Assembly: GCA_937951455.1 (NCBI GenBank)
Contig: CALFBU010000161.1
Span: 1 to 12,215 of the forward strand
Source of the DNA: an uncultured Rhizobiaceae group bacterium
Lineage (GTDB): Bacteria; Pseudomonadota; Alphaproteobacteria; Rhizobiales; Rhizobiaceae
Length of the DNA: 12,215 bases
Reading direction: 5' to 3'
In this document: positions 1-7,111 of the stretch, piece after piece
Numbering within the stretch: position 1 is the stretch's first letter
How the letters are laid out: each line of letters opens with the position of its first letter
Program-made: the position numbers and the translations under genes
Notes under the pieces: generated by a model
What the model was told of the DNA's origin: nothing
The model's input: the letters and a program-made list of their open reading frames with translations, nothing else
Databases searched by the model: none

Positions 1-678
1 CATCGGCAGTTGAAGACCCGACCATTCACCCATTTGCCGCGCATAAGTGCCACCTGCATTGACAACATGTTCACATGTGATGGTGCCTTTTTCAGTGTCA
101 ACTAGCCACTCGCCATTTGAGGCTTGCGTAATATTGGTAACGCGGCAACGTCTAATGATTTGTGCACCAAGTTGGCGTGCACCAATTGCCATTGCATTGG
201 TTGGACCAGACGGATCAACATGGCCATCATCGGGTGTATGAAGCGCACCTAAAACACCATCCAGGTTATAAAACGGATGAAGCTCTTTGACACGTTCCGG
301 ACCTACTAATTCAATATTAAATCCTAACGCGCGACCTACAGAAAGCGTATGTCTAAGCCAATCCATTTCATCTTCAGTGTAAGCCAACCGAAACGACCCA
401 CATCCGTGCCAGGTTGATGACTGTCCCGTCTCTTTTTCAAGAATTTTGGAATAAAGATCGATGTTATAATCTACACATTTACCCAAACCAAATGAACTGG
501 TCGAATGTGTGATTTGCCCTGCTGCGTGCCATGTACTCCCACTCGTTAATTCTGCTTTTTCGAGAAGCACAATATCAGTCCAGCCTTCATGCGCCAAATG
601 GTAGGCAATACCGCAACCCATGATGCCGCCACCAATAATAACAACTCGAGCTTGTGTAGGAAATTTCTTTTCGATCAC
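1..678 (-). CDS. FAD-dependent dehydrogenase, dimethylglycine/sarcosine dehydrogenase-like (N-terminal part, runs off left edge)
   Basis: The frame is open for 226 codons from a GTG at 678 to base 1, so the C-terminal part lies outside the window. Residues 12-21 hold the Rossmann dinucleotide-binding motif (VVIIGGGIMG). E40 ends the second strand (IVLLEK), where the FAD ribose is bound. Residues 47-54 read GSTWHAAG; the His (H51) matches the His that carries covalent FAD in mammalian dimethylglycine dehydrogenase. Later stretches (residues 147-153, DDGHVDP, and 201-203, NAG) also match that family. Family members oxidatively demethylate N-methylated amino acids and often carry a C-terminal GcvT-like folate domain, which cannot be checked here. 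The GTG start is chosen because a purine-rich ribosome site lies 6 bases upstream and the Rossmann fold begins 11 residues in; the next ATG falls inside the nucleotide-binding loop. It is divergent from the RpiR gene and probably controlled by it. The family is clear; the substrate is not. Confidence 0.9.
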   Translation of the reverse strand, partial: MIEKKFPTQARVVIIGGGIMGCGIAYHLAHEGWTDIVLLEKAELTSGSTWHAAGQITHSTSSFGLGKCVDYNIDLYSKILEKETGQSSTWHGCGSFRLAYTEDEMDWLRHTLSVGRALGFNIELVGPERVKELHPFYNLDGVLGALHTPDDGHVDPSGPTNAMAIGARQLGAQIIRRCRVTNITQASNGEWLVDTEKGTITCEHVVNAGGTYARQMGEWSGLQLPM

Positions 679-684
679 AGCAAA

Positions 685-692
685 TCTCTTTC
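685..692 (-). promoter_or_regulatory. Ribosome binding site for the GTG-started flavoprotein gene
   Basis: On the minus strand the bases read GAAAGAGA, ending 6 bases before the GTG at 678. This spacing supports GTG as the start over the internal ATG, which lies within the FAD-binding loop. Confidence 0.55.
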
Positions 693-709
693 TTAAAATT
701 ATGCTCGAC

Positions 710-739
710 AAAATAATCGTATAAATGTACCATAGTCAA
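710..739 (-). promoter_or_regulatory. Candidate sigma-70 promoter for the leftward flavoprotein gene
   Basis: Reading the minus strand, a -35-like TTGACT (734-739) is followed after 18 bp by a -10-like TATTTT (710-715). The -35 matches consensus at five of six bases and the -10 at four of six. It is correctly placed for the GTG start at 678. The -35 lies within the palindrome at 731-744, which would let a bound regulator block RNA polymerase. This is a visual match only. Confidence 0.4.
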
Positions 740-744
740 CTATG
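731..744. promoter_or_regulatory. Perfect 14-bp palindrome, candidate operator for the RpiR-type regulator
   Basis: The sequence CATAGT-CA-ACTATG has two perfect 6-bp half-sites around a 2-bp spacer. It covers the ATG of the regulator gene (742-744) and the candidate -35 box of the divergent flavoprotein gene. RpiR/MurR proteins are dimers that bind inverted repeats, often in their own promoter region. Position and symmetry therefore suggest autoregulation plus control of the leftward gene. An imperfect direct repeat (AAATGTACCAT, then AAATGTATCAT) lies around the same spot. Binding is inferred. Confidence 0.45.
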
Positions 745-1626
745 AATCAAACAAATGTATCATCTTTGGTCTTATCGCGTCTTGCAGACGAGTTAAGCGA
801 ACTCACTCCTGAGGCTCGTAAAGCGGCAATTTACGTTCTGGAAAACCCCCGCGATGTTGGGGTTTCGACGGTTCGGGAAATCGCTGAGGCCGCCAATGTT
901 AAACCCAACACAGTTGTACGGATGGCACGCCAGGTCGGGTTTGAAGGCTATGAAGATTTCAGAGAACCTTTCAGAGAAGCCATTCGAAGCGGCAGCGTGG
1001 ATTTTCCTGATCGCGCTCGATGGCTCCAAGACATCAGAAAAACCGGCGACCTTGGCGGCCTTTATGCTGATATGGTTCAAGGCACGATTTCAAATATTGA
1101 AAATACGTTTGCAAATACGTCAGCTGAACAACTGGAAGCCGCAGCAAAAGTCATTTGGAATTCTAACAATGTCTATACGCTAGGCGTTGGTGTAAATCAT
1201 TCCAACGCGAAAAATTTCGTTTATCTTGCATCTACCGGCATGGTGCAATTTCATGCAATTCCACATGCGGGCTCAACCCCAACAGACGATCTGACTTATG
1301 CGGACAATAAAGATGTTTTGATCGCGATCACTTGCAAGCCCTATCGTAGAGAAGTGGTAGAAGCAGTAGAGATTGCAAAATCACAAGGCCTTACGATTGT
1401 TGCAATATCAGATAGTCCAGCTAGTCCGATTATCAGACAGGCGGATCACGGTTTTCTGGTTGCAACTGATACGCCACAATTTTTTCCCTCCTCAGTTGCC
1501 ACAATTGCACTATTGGAAACGCTCTTATCTTTTGTAGTAGCACATGCAAGCGACGCAATCGTGACGCGGGTTGAAAAGTTTCACGGACGTCGACGTGCTT
1601 TAGGAATGTATGAGGCGGAGGACTAA
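742..1626 (+). CDS. RpiR/MurR-family transcriptional regulator (HTH plus SIS domain)
   Basis: This 294-residue protein has the classical two-domain layout of the RpiR family. An N-terminal helix-turn-helix domain (about residues 5-82) has its recognition segment near residues 43-66 (VREIAEAANVKPNTVVRMAR). A SIS sugar/phosphate-binding fold follows at about 130-270, with a GVGVNHSNAKN loop (148-158) and VLIAITCKPYRRE (192-204). SIS domains in this family sense small metabolites, usually phosphosugars, although many RpiR proteins sit in amino-acid, betaine and other catabolic operons. No good ribosome site precedes the ATG at 742, so translation may be weak or nearly leaderless. The protein is the first gene of the rightward operon and is divergent from the flavoprotein gene, so it is the likely local regulator. 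Its TAA overlaps the next ATG (TAATG). Effector unknown. Confidence 0.93.
   Translation: MNQTNVSSLVLSRLADELSELTPEARKAAIYVLENPRDVGVSTVREIAEAANVKPNTVVRMARQVGFEGYEDFREPFREAIRSGSVDFPDRARWLQDIRKTGDLGGLYADMVQGTISNIENTFANTSAEQLEAAAKVIWNSNNVYTLGVGVNHSNAKNFVYLASTGMVQFHAIPHAGSTPTDDLTYADNKDVLIAITCKPYRREVVEAVEIAKSQGLTIVAISDSPASPIIRQADHGFLVATDTPQFFPSSVATIALLETLLSFVVAHASDAIVTRVEKFHGRRRALGMYEAED
1617..1621 (+). promoter_or_regulatory. Strong Shine-Dalgarno for Rieske oxygenase 1
   Basis: GGAGG lies inside the last codons of the regulator gene, 4 bases before the ATG at 1626. It is the strongest ribosome site I can see in the window. It suggests the oxygenase is translated more efficiently than the regulator that precedes it on the same message. 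Confidence 0.6.
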
Positions 1627-2705
1627 TGACAAAACCAATTCATTCATTAGCAGCAAATTACTATACTGACCCGCAGATTTTTAAAATCGAGCAGGACGGA
1701 CTTTTGGCCAAGACTTGGCAGTTTGGTTGCCATACCTCTGAACTTGCAGAAGTGGGAAGTTACGCAACATTCAAAATCGCTGGTGAAAGCCTTTTCGCCA
1801 TTCGTGGGCGAGATAATCAAATCCGTGTGTTCTATAATGTCTGCCAACATCGAGCTCATCAGCTTGTTAGCGGAACTGGCAAATCCAGTGTCGTAGTCTG
1901 CCCTTATCACGCCTGGACTTACGAATTAACAGGCGAGCTTCGCTCAGGTCCAAATATTAAATCCGTGGAAGGGTTTGATAAATCATCAATTTGCCTAACT
2001 GAAGTGAAGTGCGAAGCTTTCCTTGGCTTTCTTTTCGTCAACCTTGACCCCAATGCCAAGCCGATGGAAGACTGGTTCCCTAAGGCACGCTCGGAACTGG
2101 AAGAATGGGTTCCAAACTGGGCAGAACTGAAACCGCTTGAATGGGTGGAGATTCCGGAAAACTGCAATTGGAAAGTCTCCGTCGAGAATTATTCAGAGTG
2201 CTACCACTGCTCACTCAATCATCCCACTTTTGCCAATGGTGTTGTAAAGCCCGAAACCTATGACATTCAACCACAAGGCATGTGTTTGCGCCACACGACC
2301 GAATGTCAAAGCCTGGAAAGCATGACTTATGATATTCAATCTGGAATGCAGCACCATGATGAATATTCCAGTTGGTTTCTATGGCCAATGTTTTCGTTTC
2401 AAGTTTATCCAGGCAATGTGCTCAATACTTATCACTGGCGTGCTTTGGATGCAGACCATGTCGTTGTCTGGCGCGGTTGGTACTCTGTGAATGGCGAGGA
2501 GAGTGAAATCGTTCGGCAATTGGCTATTCAAGACCGTGAGACCACAGTCGAGGAAGACATACATCTGGTTGAATCAGTTCAACGTGGCCTCAGTTCACGT
2601 GGCTATAAACCAGGCCCTCTCGTATTAGACCCAAACTGCGGTGTAAACTCAGAGCACCCGGTAATGCACCTGCAAAAATGGATGAAAGAAGCAATTGATG
2701 GTTGA
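1626..2705 (+). CDS. Rieske non-heme iron oxygenase 1, carnitine-oxygenase (CntA)-like alpha subunit
   Basis: The 359-residue protein has an N-terminal Rieske [2Fe-2S] domain with ligands C73/H75 and C92/H95 (CQH and CPYH) and a C-terminal catalytic domain. The mononuclear iron site is NYSECYHCSLNHP (188-200): H194 and H199 are iron ligands and E191 is the bridging carboxylate. D311, in EEDIHLVESVQRGL, is the likely third ligand. A Glu bridge, the LVESVQRGL block and the SEH block near 342-344 are hallmarks I recall from carnitine oxygenase CntA and relatives that act on quaternary amines (glycine betaine, choline, stachydrine). Such enzymes N-demethylate or cleave at carbon beside the quaternary nitrogen, and need a separate reductase, which is absent here. 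It is embedded in an operon between the regulator (1-base overlap) and an aldehyde dehydrogenase (8-base overlap), which could oxidise an aldehyde product. Exact substrate unknown. Confidence 0.93.
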   Translation: MTKPIHSLAANYYTDPQIFKIEQDGLLAKTWQFGCHTSELAEVGSYATFKIAGESLFAIRGRDNQIRVFYNVCQHRAHQLVSGTGKSSVVVCPYHAWTYELTGELRSGPNIKSVEGFDKSSICLTEVKCEAFLGFLFVNLDPNAKPMEDWFPKARSELEEWVPNWAELKPLEWVEIPENCNWKVSVENYSECYHCSLNHPTFANGVVKPETYDIQPQGMCLRHTTECQSLESMTYDIQSGMQHHDEYSSWFLWPMFSFQVYPGNVLNTYHWRALDADHVVVWRGWYSVNGEESEIVRQLAIQDRETTVEEDIHLVESVQRGLSSRGYKPGPLVLDPNCGVNSEHPVMHLQKWMKEAIDG

Positions 2706-4152
2706 CTTAAAATCGTATTGGCAAAATTATATTGACGGGCAATGGGTTGATGGTGGTGCTGGACGCATAGACATTATCAATCCCGCAACAGGGGAAAAAC
2801 TGGCAGAACATGCCTTAGCCAATGCAGTTGATGTTGATAAAGCTGTACAAGCAGCAAAGCGTGTTCACCTTTCTGGCGTCTTGTCAGACCTGCGCCCGGT
2901 AGAACGCGGCCGCATGGTTATCGCCATGGGCAAATATCTTCTGGATCACATCGATCAAATCGCTCCAATTTTAACGCTTGAGCAGGGCAAACCCCTGTGG
3001 GAATCACGCATAGAAATCGAGGGTGCAGCACGATATTTTGAATATTACGGCAATCAGGCTGAAACCGTTGAGGGACGCTCTATCCCCTTGGGGTCTGGTT
3101 ATTTTGATTTTACAACATACGAACCCTTTGGTGTTTCAGCACAAATAATTCCTTGGAATTATCCTGTAGAAATGACGGCCCGTTCATTATCTGCAGCGCT
3201 TGCAACTGGTAATACCATCGTGATCAAGACGCCTGAAATGACACCTATTACCAATGCCTGGTTTGCCTATGCTGCAGAAGCGGTTGGCCTTCCCAAAGGC
3301 GCAGTCAATATTTTGTGCGGCCTAGGCCATGAAGCAGGCGCAGCGCTTTCATCTCATCGCGATGTGAATCAAATCGTATTTACAGGCTCAGTTCCAACAG
3401 GCATCGCAATTGCTTCGGCTGCCGCAAAAAACGTTGTTCCATGTGTTTTGGAACTGGGTGGCAAATCTGCTGCCATTGTACATGATGACGCTGACTTGGA
3501 GGCATTTGAAAATGATGTCCGTTGGGGCATTTATTTTAATGCTGGGCAAGTCTGTTCCGCCATGTCACGTGTGATCGTCAACGAAACCATCCATGATGAT
3601 TTGGTTGAGCGTATCAGCAGAATGGCCAAAAGTTTAAAAGTTGGGCCAGGGATCGAACTCCAGGAATTTGGTGCCAATATGGGTGCCATGGTCTCCGAAG
3701 GACAACGCGACCGCGCAGCTGATATGATTACGGAAGCTGTATCACAAGGCGCGAAAGTAGAAGCAGGTGGCCGCAAACTAAACACGCCAGGTGCATTTCT
3801 CGAACCTACAGTTTTAAGCAATATCACCCCAGATATGACAATTGCAAATGAAGAAGTGTTTGGCCCTGTATTGTCAGTCTTAAAGTTTGACAGTGATGAA
3901 GAAGCAATCAGAATTGCAAATGGAACACCCTATGGACTTGTTGGAGGCGTGTTCACAAAAGATATCGATAAAGCAACCAAAGCAGCCCAAAAAATTCGAG
4001 CAGGCCAGGTCTTCATTAATGAATGGTATGCAGGCGGCGTAGAGACTCCATTTGGAGGCTACGGCAAATCAGGCTACGGCCGTGAAAAAGGTCGCGAAGC
4101 ACTCTGGAACTATGTGCAGACCAAAAATGTTGCAATTAAACTCAAAGGATAA
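2698..4152 (+). CDS. NAD(P)-dependent aldehyde dehydrogenase
   Basis: This is a full-length 484-residue aldehyde dehydrogenase. Visible hallmarks are the IIPWNYP motif (N154 stabilises the oxyanion), K177 in the cofactor site, the LELGGKS motif with general base E252, and FNAGQVCS with catalytic C286. A C-terminal PFGGYGKSGYGRE segment lies near residue 455. Family members oxidise aldehydes to acids. The family includes betaine aldehyde, succinate semialdehyde and aminobutyraldehyde dehydrogenases, and I cannot separate these by eye. The start is ATG 2698, after a purine-rich GAAAGAAG; a TTG one codon earlier would also be in frame but is less likely. It overlaps the Rieske gene by 8 bases and is 3 bases from the next gene, so the trio is one transcript. 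Its likely job is to oxidise the aldehyde released by the Rieske oxygenase. Confidence 0.93.
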   Translation: MVDLKSYWQNYIDGQWVDGGAGRIDIINPATGEKLAEHALANAVDVDKAVQAAKRVHLSGVLSDLRPVERGRMVIAMGKYLLDHIDQIAPILTLEQGKPLWESRIEIEGAARYFEYYGNQAETVEGRSIPLGSGYFDFTTYEPFGVSAQIIPWNYPVEMTARSLSAALATGNTIVIKTPEMTPITNAWFAYAAEAVGLPKGAVNILCGLGHEAGAALSSHRDVNQIVFTGSVPTGIAIASAAAKNVVPCVLELGGKSAAIVHDDADLEAFENDVRWGIYFNAGQVCSAMSRVIVNETIHDDLVERISRMAKSLKVGPGIELQEFGANMGAMVSEGQRDRAADMITEAVSQGAKVEAGGRKLNTPGAFLEPTVLSNITPDMTIANEEVFGPVLSVLKFDSDEEAIRIANGTPYGLVGGVFTKDIDKATKAAQKIRAGQVFINEWYAGGVETPFGGYGKSGYGREKGREALWNYVQTKNVAIKLKG

Positions 4153-4155
4153 ATC

Positions 4156-4542
4156 ATGAGCAGTTTTGACGAAGATCTTTTTCTTAAAGGACTAGAACAA
4201 AGAAAATCGACTTTGGGTGCAGAATACGTTGAAAAAAACCTTGCAGCTGCTGATGATTTTACGCGTCCATTTCAGGAAGCAATGACTGCCTGGTGCTGGG
4301 GATTTGGATGGGGCGATGATGTCATTGATGCAAAAACAAGATCCATGATGAACCTATCGATGATTGGGGCACTTGGTAAAATGAATGAATGGGAGATTCA
4401 TTGTCGTGGCGCTATTACCAATGGCGTCTCAAAAGAAGAGGTCAGAGCTATTATCCATGTCATCGCGATTTATTGCGGTGTACCGCAGGGTCTTGAATGT
4501 TTCCGCGTTGCAAAAAAGGTTTACGATTCATTGGAAGAGTGA
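4156..4542 (+). CDS. Carboxymuconolactone decarboxylase-family (PcaC-like) protein
   Basis: This 128-residue all-helical protein matches the carboxymuconolactone decarboxylase family along its length: DFTRPFQE (34-41), the CWGFGW block (47-52), TRSMMNLSMIGAL (61-73), EIHCRGAITNGVSKEEV (80-96) and YCGVP (106-110). It resembles gamma-carboxymuconolactone decarboxylase (PcaC) more than AhpD, because no CxxC redox pair is seen; C47, C83, C107 and C115 are all isolated. H82 is the family's conserved His. PcaC decarboxylates a lactone in protocatechuate breakdown, but many small CMD proteins in other operons have no known reaction. AAAGGAT sits 7 bases before the ATG, and the gene starts 3 bases after the aldehyde dehydrogenase stop, so it is co-transcribed. 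No other protocatechuate gene is present, so decarboxylation or ring-product isomerisation in this pathway is only inferred. Confidence 0.88.
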   Translation: MSSFDEDLFLKGLEQRKSTLGAEYVEKNLAAADDFTRPFQEAMTAWCWGFGWGDDVIDAKTRSMMNLSMIGALGKMNEWEIHCRGAITNGVSKEEVRAIIHVIAIYCGVPQGLECFRVAKKVYDSLEE

Positions 4543-4721
4543 TTTTTTTGTAGATTCAAAAAATCGAACGGAAGTACTTTTTTTTGCAACCCTGCAACCA
4601 CCAAAAATGAAACCAGTTAGATTAGTTTCAATCAGCGATTAAGAAAATTGGCTTTGTTTGAAATAACCCCTTGCGTGACACTCTGATATGAGGTGACATT
4701 GAGGGACAATTTTGGAATTGC
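4543..4721. other. 179-bp intergenic region between the two rightward gene blocks
   Basis: No gene is seen here. A weak A/T-only hairpin (GATTTTTT at 4541-4548 with AAAAAATC at 4558-4565) begins at the stop codon. An 11-bp inverted repeat pairs 4507-4517, inside the upstream gene, with 4580-4590. Neither is a convincing intrinsic terminator, since no GC-rich stem with a following T-run is present. GTGACA occurs twice, at 4675-4680 and 4693-4698, 18 bp apart. No promoter with both consensus boxes stands out. The region may allow separate expression of the flavoprotein/M20 pair, but read-through from the upstream operon is equally possible. Confidence 0.5.
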
Positions 4722-5960
4722 ATGATTATGGAAATCGAAAAAACTCACACGCTTATTGTTGGATGCGGTCAGGCTGGTCTTGCGATGAGTGAGCACTTGA
4801 GCAACCACGGCGTTGATCATTTGGTCGTGGAAAAAAATAGAATTGCTGAACGGTGGCGTACAGCCAGATGGAATTCACTGGTTGCCAATGGCCCTGCATG
4901 GCATGACAGATTTCCTACAAGAGAGTTTTCAAAAACCGGACCAGACGGATTTCCCGGCAAGGATGAAGTGGTCGAATATTTTGAAGCATTTGCTGAACAA
5001 GTCAAAGCGCCTGTTCGATGTGGCGTTGAGGTATTGTCAGCAGAAAAAAATGCTGAAGGAAACGGCTTTAACGTCCAAACAAGTGAAGGCCTTATCGAAG
5101 CAAAAAATATAGTGGCTGCAACAGGACCGTTTCAAGTGCCCGTCATTCCACCGGTTGTGCCTAACACAGCCAACCTTTCACAGATACATTCAACCGACTA
5201 CAAACACCCTGAACAACTGGCAGAAGGTGCTGTTCTGGTTGTGGGAGCAGGATCATCGGGCTCGCAAATTGCGGATGAACTTTCGCGTTCAGGCCGAAAG
5301 GTTTATTTATCAGTTGGCGCTCATGATCGTCCACCTCGCAGTTACCGCGGCAAGGATTTTGTCTGGTGGCTTGGTGTGCTTGGCAAATGGCAAATGAAAA
5401 CGCCGCCTGCCGGTCGTGAGCACGTAACCATTGCTGTCAGCGGCGCATATGGTGGCAACACTGTTGATTTTCGAAAATTTGCGTCACGCGGCATAAACCT
5501 GCTAGGCATGACAAAAGAATTTAAAGACGGCAAACTCTCCTTCGCACCAGACCTGGCAGAAAATATCAGGGAAGGCGATGCCAATTATCTTTCACTCCTT
5601 TATGAAGCCGATGCATATCTGGCAGCGAACGGTATTGATTTGCCACCAGAAGAAGAGGCTAAAATTATCGATCCGGATCCTGAAGCAATGATAAATCCGA
5701 CACTGGAACTCAATCTTGTAGAAGCAGGCATTACGACCATTATTTGGGCGACCGGATTTGTGCAGGATTTCAATTGGCTCAAGGTCGATACTTTTGATGA
5801 GAGTGGCAAACCAAATCATTATAAAGGGGTCGCCAAAGAGCCAGGCATATATTTCCTAGGCCTGCCATGGTTATCCATGAGAGGCTCGTCTTTTATTTGG
5901 GGCGTTTGGGAAGATGCCAAATATTTGGCAAGCCACATCGCGAAACAGGAAATGGAATGA
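4722..5960 (+). CDS. FAD/NAD(P)-dependent monooxygenase-like flavoprotein
   Basis: The 412-residue protein has two dinucleotide-binding motifs: GCGQAG (14-19) for FAD and GAGSSG (175-180) for NAD(P)H. An ATGF motif (343-346) closes the FAD domain. This order is that of flavin-containing and Baeyer-Villiger-type class B monooxygenases and the CzcO-like group. The exact FMO signature FxGxxxHxxx(Y/F) is not present; the corresponding stretch contains QIHSTDY (154-160), so I call it only monooxygenase-like. Such enzymes oxygenate nitrogen, sulfur or carbonyl carbon using NAD(P)H and O2. Start ATG 4722 is preferred because a GGA lies 6 bases upstream; ATG 4728 is a possible alternative. It overlaps the M20 gene by ATGA, so the two are translated together and probably work in sequence. 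Substrate unknown. Confidence 0.85.
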   Translation: MIMEIEKTHTLIVGCGQAGLAMSEHLSNHGVDHLVVEKNRIAERWRTARWNSLVANGPAWHDRFPTREFSKTGPDGFPGKDEVVEYFEAFAEQVKAPVRCGVEVLSAEKNAEGNGFNVQTSEGLIEAKNIVAATGPFQVPVIPPVVPNTANLSQIHSTDYKHPEQLAEGAVLVVGAGSSGSQIADELSRSGRKVYLSVGAHDRPPRSYRGKDFVWWLGVLGKWQMKTPPAGREHVTIAVSGAYGGNTVDFRKFASRGINLLGMTKEFKDGKLSFAPDLAENIREGDANYLSLLYEADAYLAANGIDLPPEEEAKIIDPDPEAMINPTLELNLVEAGITTIIWATGFVQDFNWLKVDTFDESGKPNHYKGVAKEPGIYFLGLPWLSMRGSSFIWGVWEDAKYLASHIAKQEME

Positions 5961-7111
5961 ACACCCAAACCATCCTTCGTGAGTTAATAAAATTCCCAAC
6001 GATAAGCGCAGACCCGAATCGGGACTTGATCGACTACTGTGCTGATCTTTTGAAAAATGCTGGCGCTGACGTTACCATCATCGAAGATGAGAGCGGGAAG
6101 AAAGCAAATTTATACGCGACGATTGGGCCTGCAGGATTACCCGGCGTTTTACTTTCAGGGCATACAGATGTTGTCCCCGTTGAAGGACAACAATGGAGTG
6201 TCCCCCCTTTTGAAATGACAGAGGATGATGGAAAGCTGTTTGGGCGTGGCACAACAGACATGAAAGGGTTTGTCGCAAGCGCCTTGTCCATCGCGCTTGA
6301 GGCTTCAAAAAAAGAACTAAAAACACCGCTGCATCTGGCTCTTTCCTATGATGAGGAAATCGGCTGCGTTGGTGTGCGTTCAATGATCGAGATGTTATCT
6401 GAAGCTCCCTTCAGGCCGCAATTTTGCATCGTCGGTGAACCAACATCAATGTCTGTGGCAACTGGCCATAAAGGCAAGACAGCATGCAAAGTGACTTGCC
6501 AAGGTCGTGAAGCCCATTCCGCACTCGCGCCAACCGCGTTAAACGCCATTCATCTGGTGTGCGATATGATTTCCTTTATCAGAAATTTGCAAACTGAAAT
6601 TGCGCAATCTTTCACTCACGACCAAGATTATGACATCCCCTACACCACTTTGCACGTTGGCAAAATCGAGGGCGGGGTGGCGCTTAATATTGTGCCCAAC
6701 CAATCTTCTTTCATGTTTGAAATCAGAAATTTGATCGAGGACAATCCTGAAATGCTGCTCGAAAAAATCAAGGTTCATGCAGAACAAGTACTCGAGCCGA
6801 TCAAAACAAGTTTTCCAGAGGCAGCAATCGATTTCACGGTTACAAATACCTATCCCCCTTTAAGCACCGCAAAGGATGCTGAAGTGGTAAGCTTCGTCAA
6901 ATCCCTTACCGGCTCCAACGCAACGATTAAAGTTGCCTTCGGTACAGAGGGAGGCTTGTTTTCTTCTGAATTAGGAATTCCCACAGTCGTTTGCGGACCA
7001 GGCTCGATGGCTCAAGGGCATAAACCCGATGAATTCATCAGCATCGAACAATTGGACAAATGCGACGCGATGTTGGATGCCTTGCTGGAAAGATTGATTT
7101 CAGGAATTTAG
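5957..7111 (+). CDS. M20-family metallo-amidohydrolase, acetylornithine deacetylase (ArgE)-like
   Basis: This 384-residue protein has the complete metal site of M20/ArgE enzymes: H69 and D71 in SGHTDVVPV, D101 in GRGTTDMKG, the general base and ligand pair E133/E134 in YDEEIGC, E161 in VGEPTS, and H355 in AQGHKPDEF. H187 lies in the dimerisation domain (REAHSALAP) and would complete the active site. The family cleaves N-acyl amide bonds on amino acids (acetylornithine, succinyl-diaminopimelate and similar). A standard arginine role is possible, but being locked by an ATGA overlap to the flavoprotein gene in a catabolic cluster points to cleavage of an N-acyl or N-formyl pathway intermediate. 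ATG 5957 is chosen because AGGA lies upstream and the homologous fold begins there; the frame stays open to 5867 only over the upstream gene. Its stop overlaps that of the convergent Rieske gene. Confidence 0.9.
   Translation: MNTQTILRELIKFPTISADPNRDLIDYCADLLKNAGADVTIIEDESGKKANLYATIGPAGLPGVLLSGHTDVVPVEGQQWSVPPFEMTEDDGKLFGRGTTDMKGFVASALSIALEASKKELKTPLHLALSYDEEIGCVGVRSMIEMLSEAPFRPQFCIVGEPTSMSVATGHKGKTACKVTCQGREAHSALAPTALNAIHLVCDMISFIRNLQTEIAQSFTHDQDYDIPYTTLHVGKIEGGVALNIVPNQSSFMFEIRNLIEDNPEMLLEKIKVHAEQVLEPIKTSFPEAAIDFTVTNTYPPLSTAKDAEVVSFVKSLTGSNATIKVAFGTEGGLFSSELGIPTVVCGPGSMAQGHKPDEFISIEQLDKCDAMLDALLERLISGI

Noticed and set aside
47..241. Small rightward reading frame inside the left-edge flavoprotein gene
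   Set aside because: It is antisense to a strongly supported gene, has no ribosome site and shows no recognisable protein pattern.
4541..4565. Possible intrinsic terminator after the CMD gene
   Set aside because: The stem is made almost only of A-T pairs (GATTTTTT with AAAAAATC), and no T-run follows the 3' arm. It is too weak to call a terminator.
5867..5956. Longer N-terminus for the M20 hydrolase, with a start at 5867
   Set aside because: The extra 30 residues are the out-of-frame 3' end of the flavoprotein gene. ATG 5957 has AGGA upstream and begins just where the ArgE-like fold starts.
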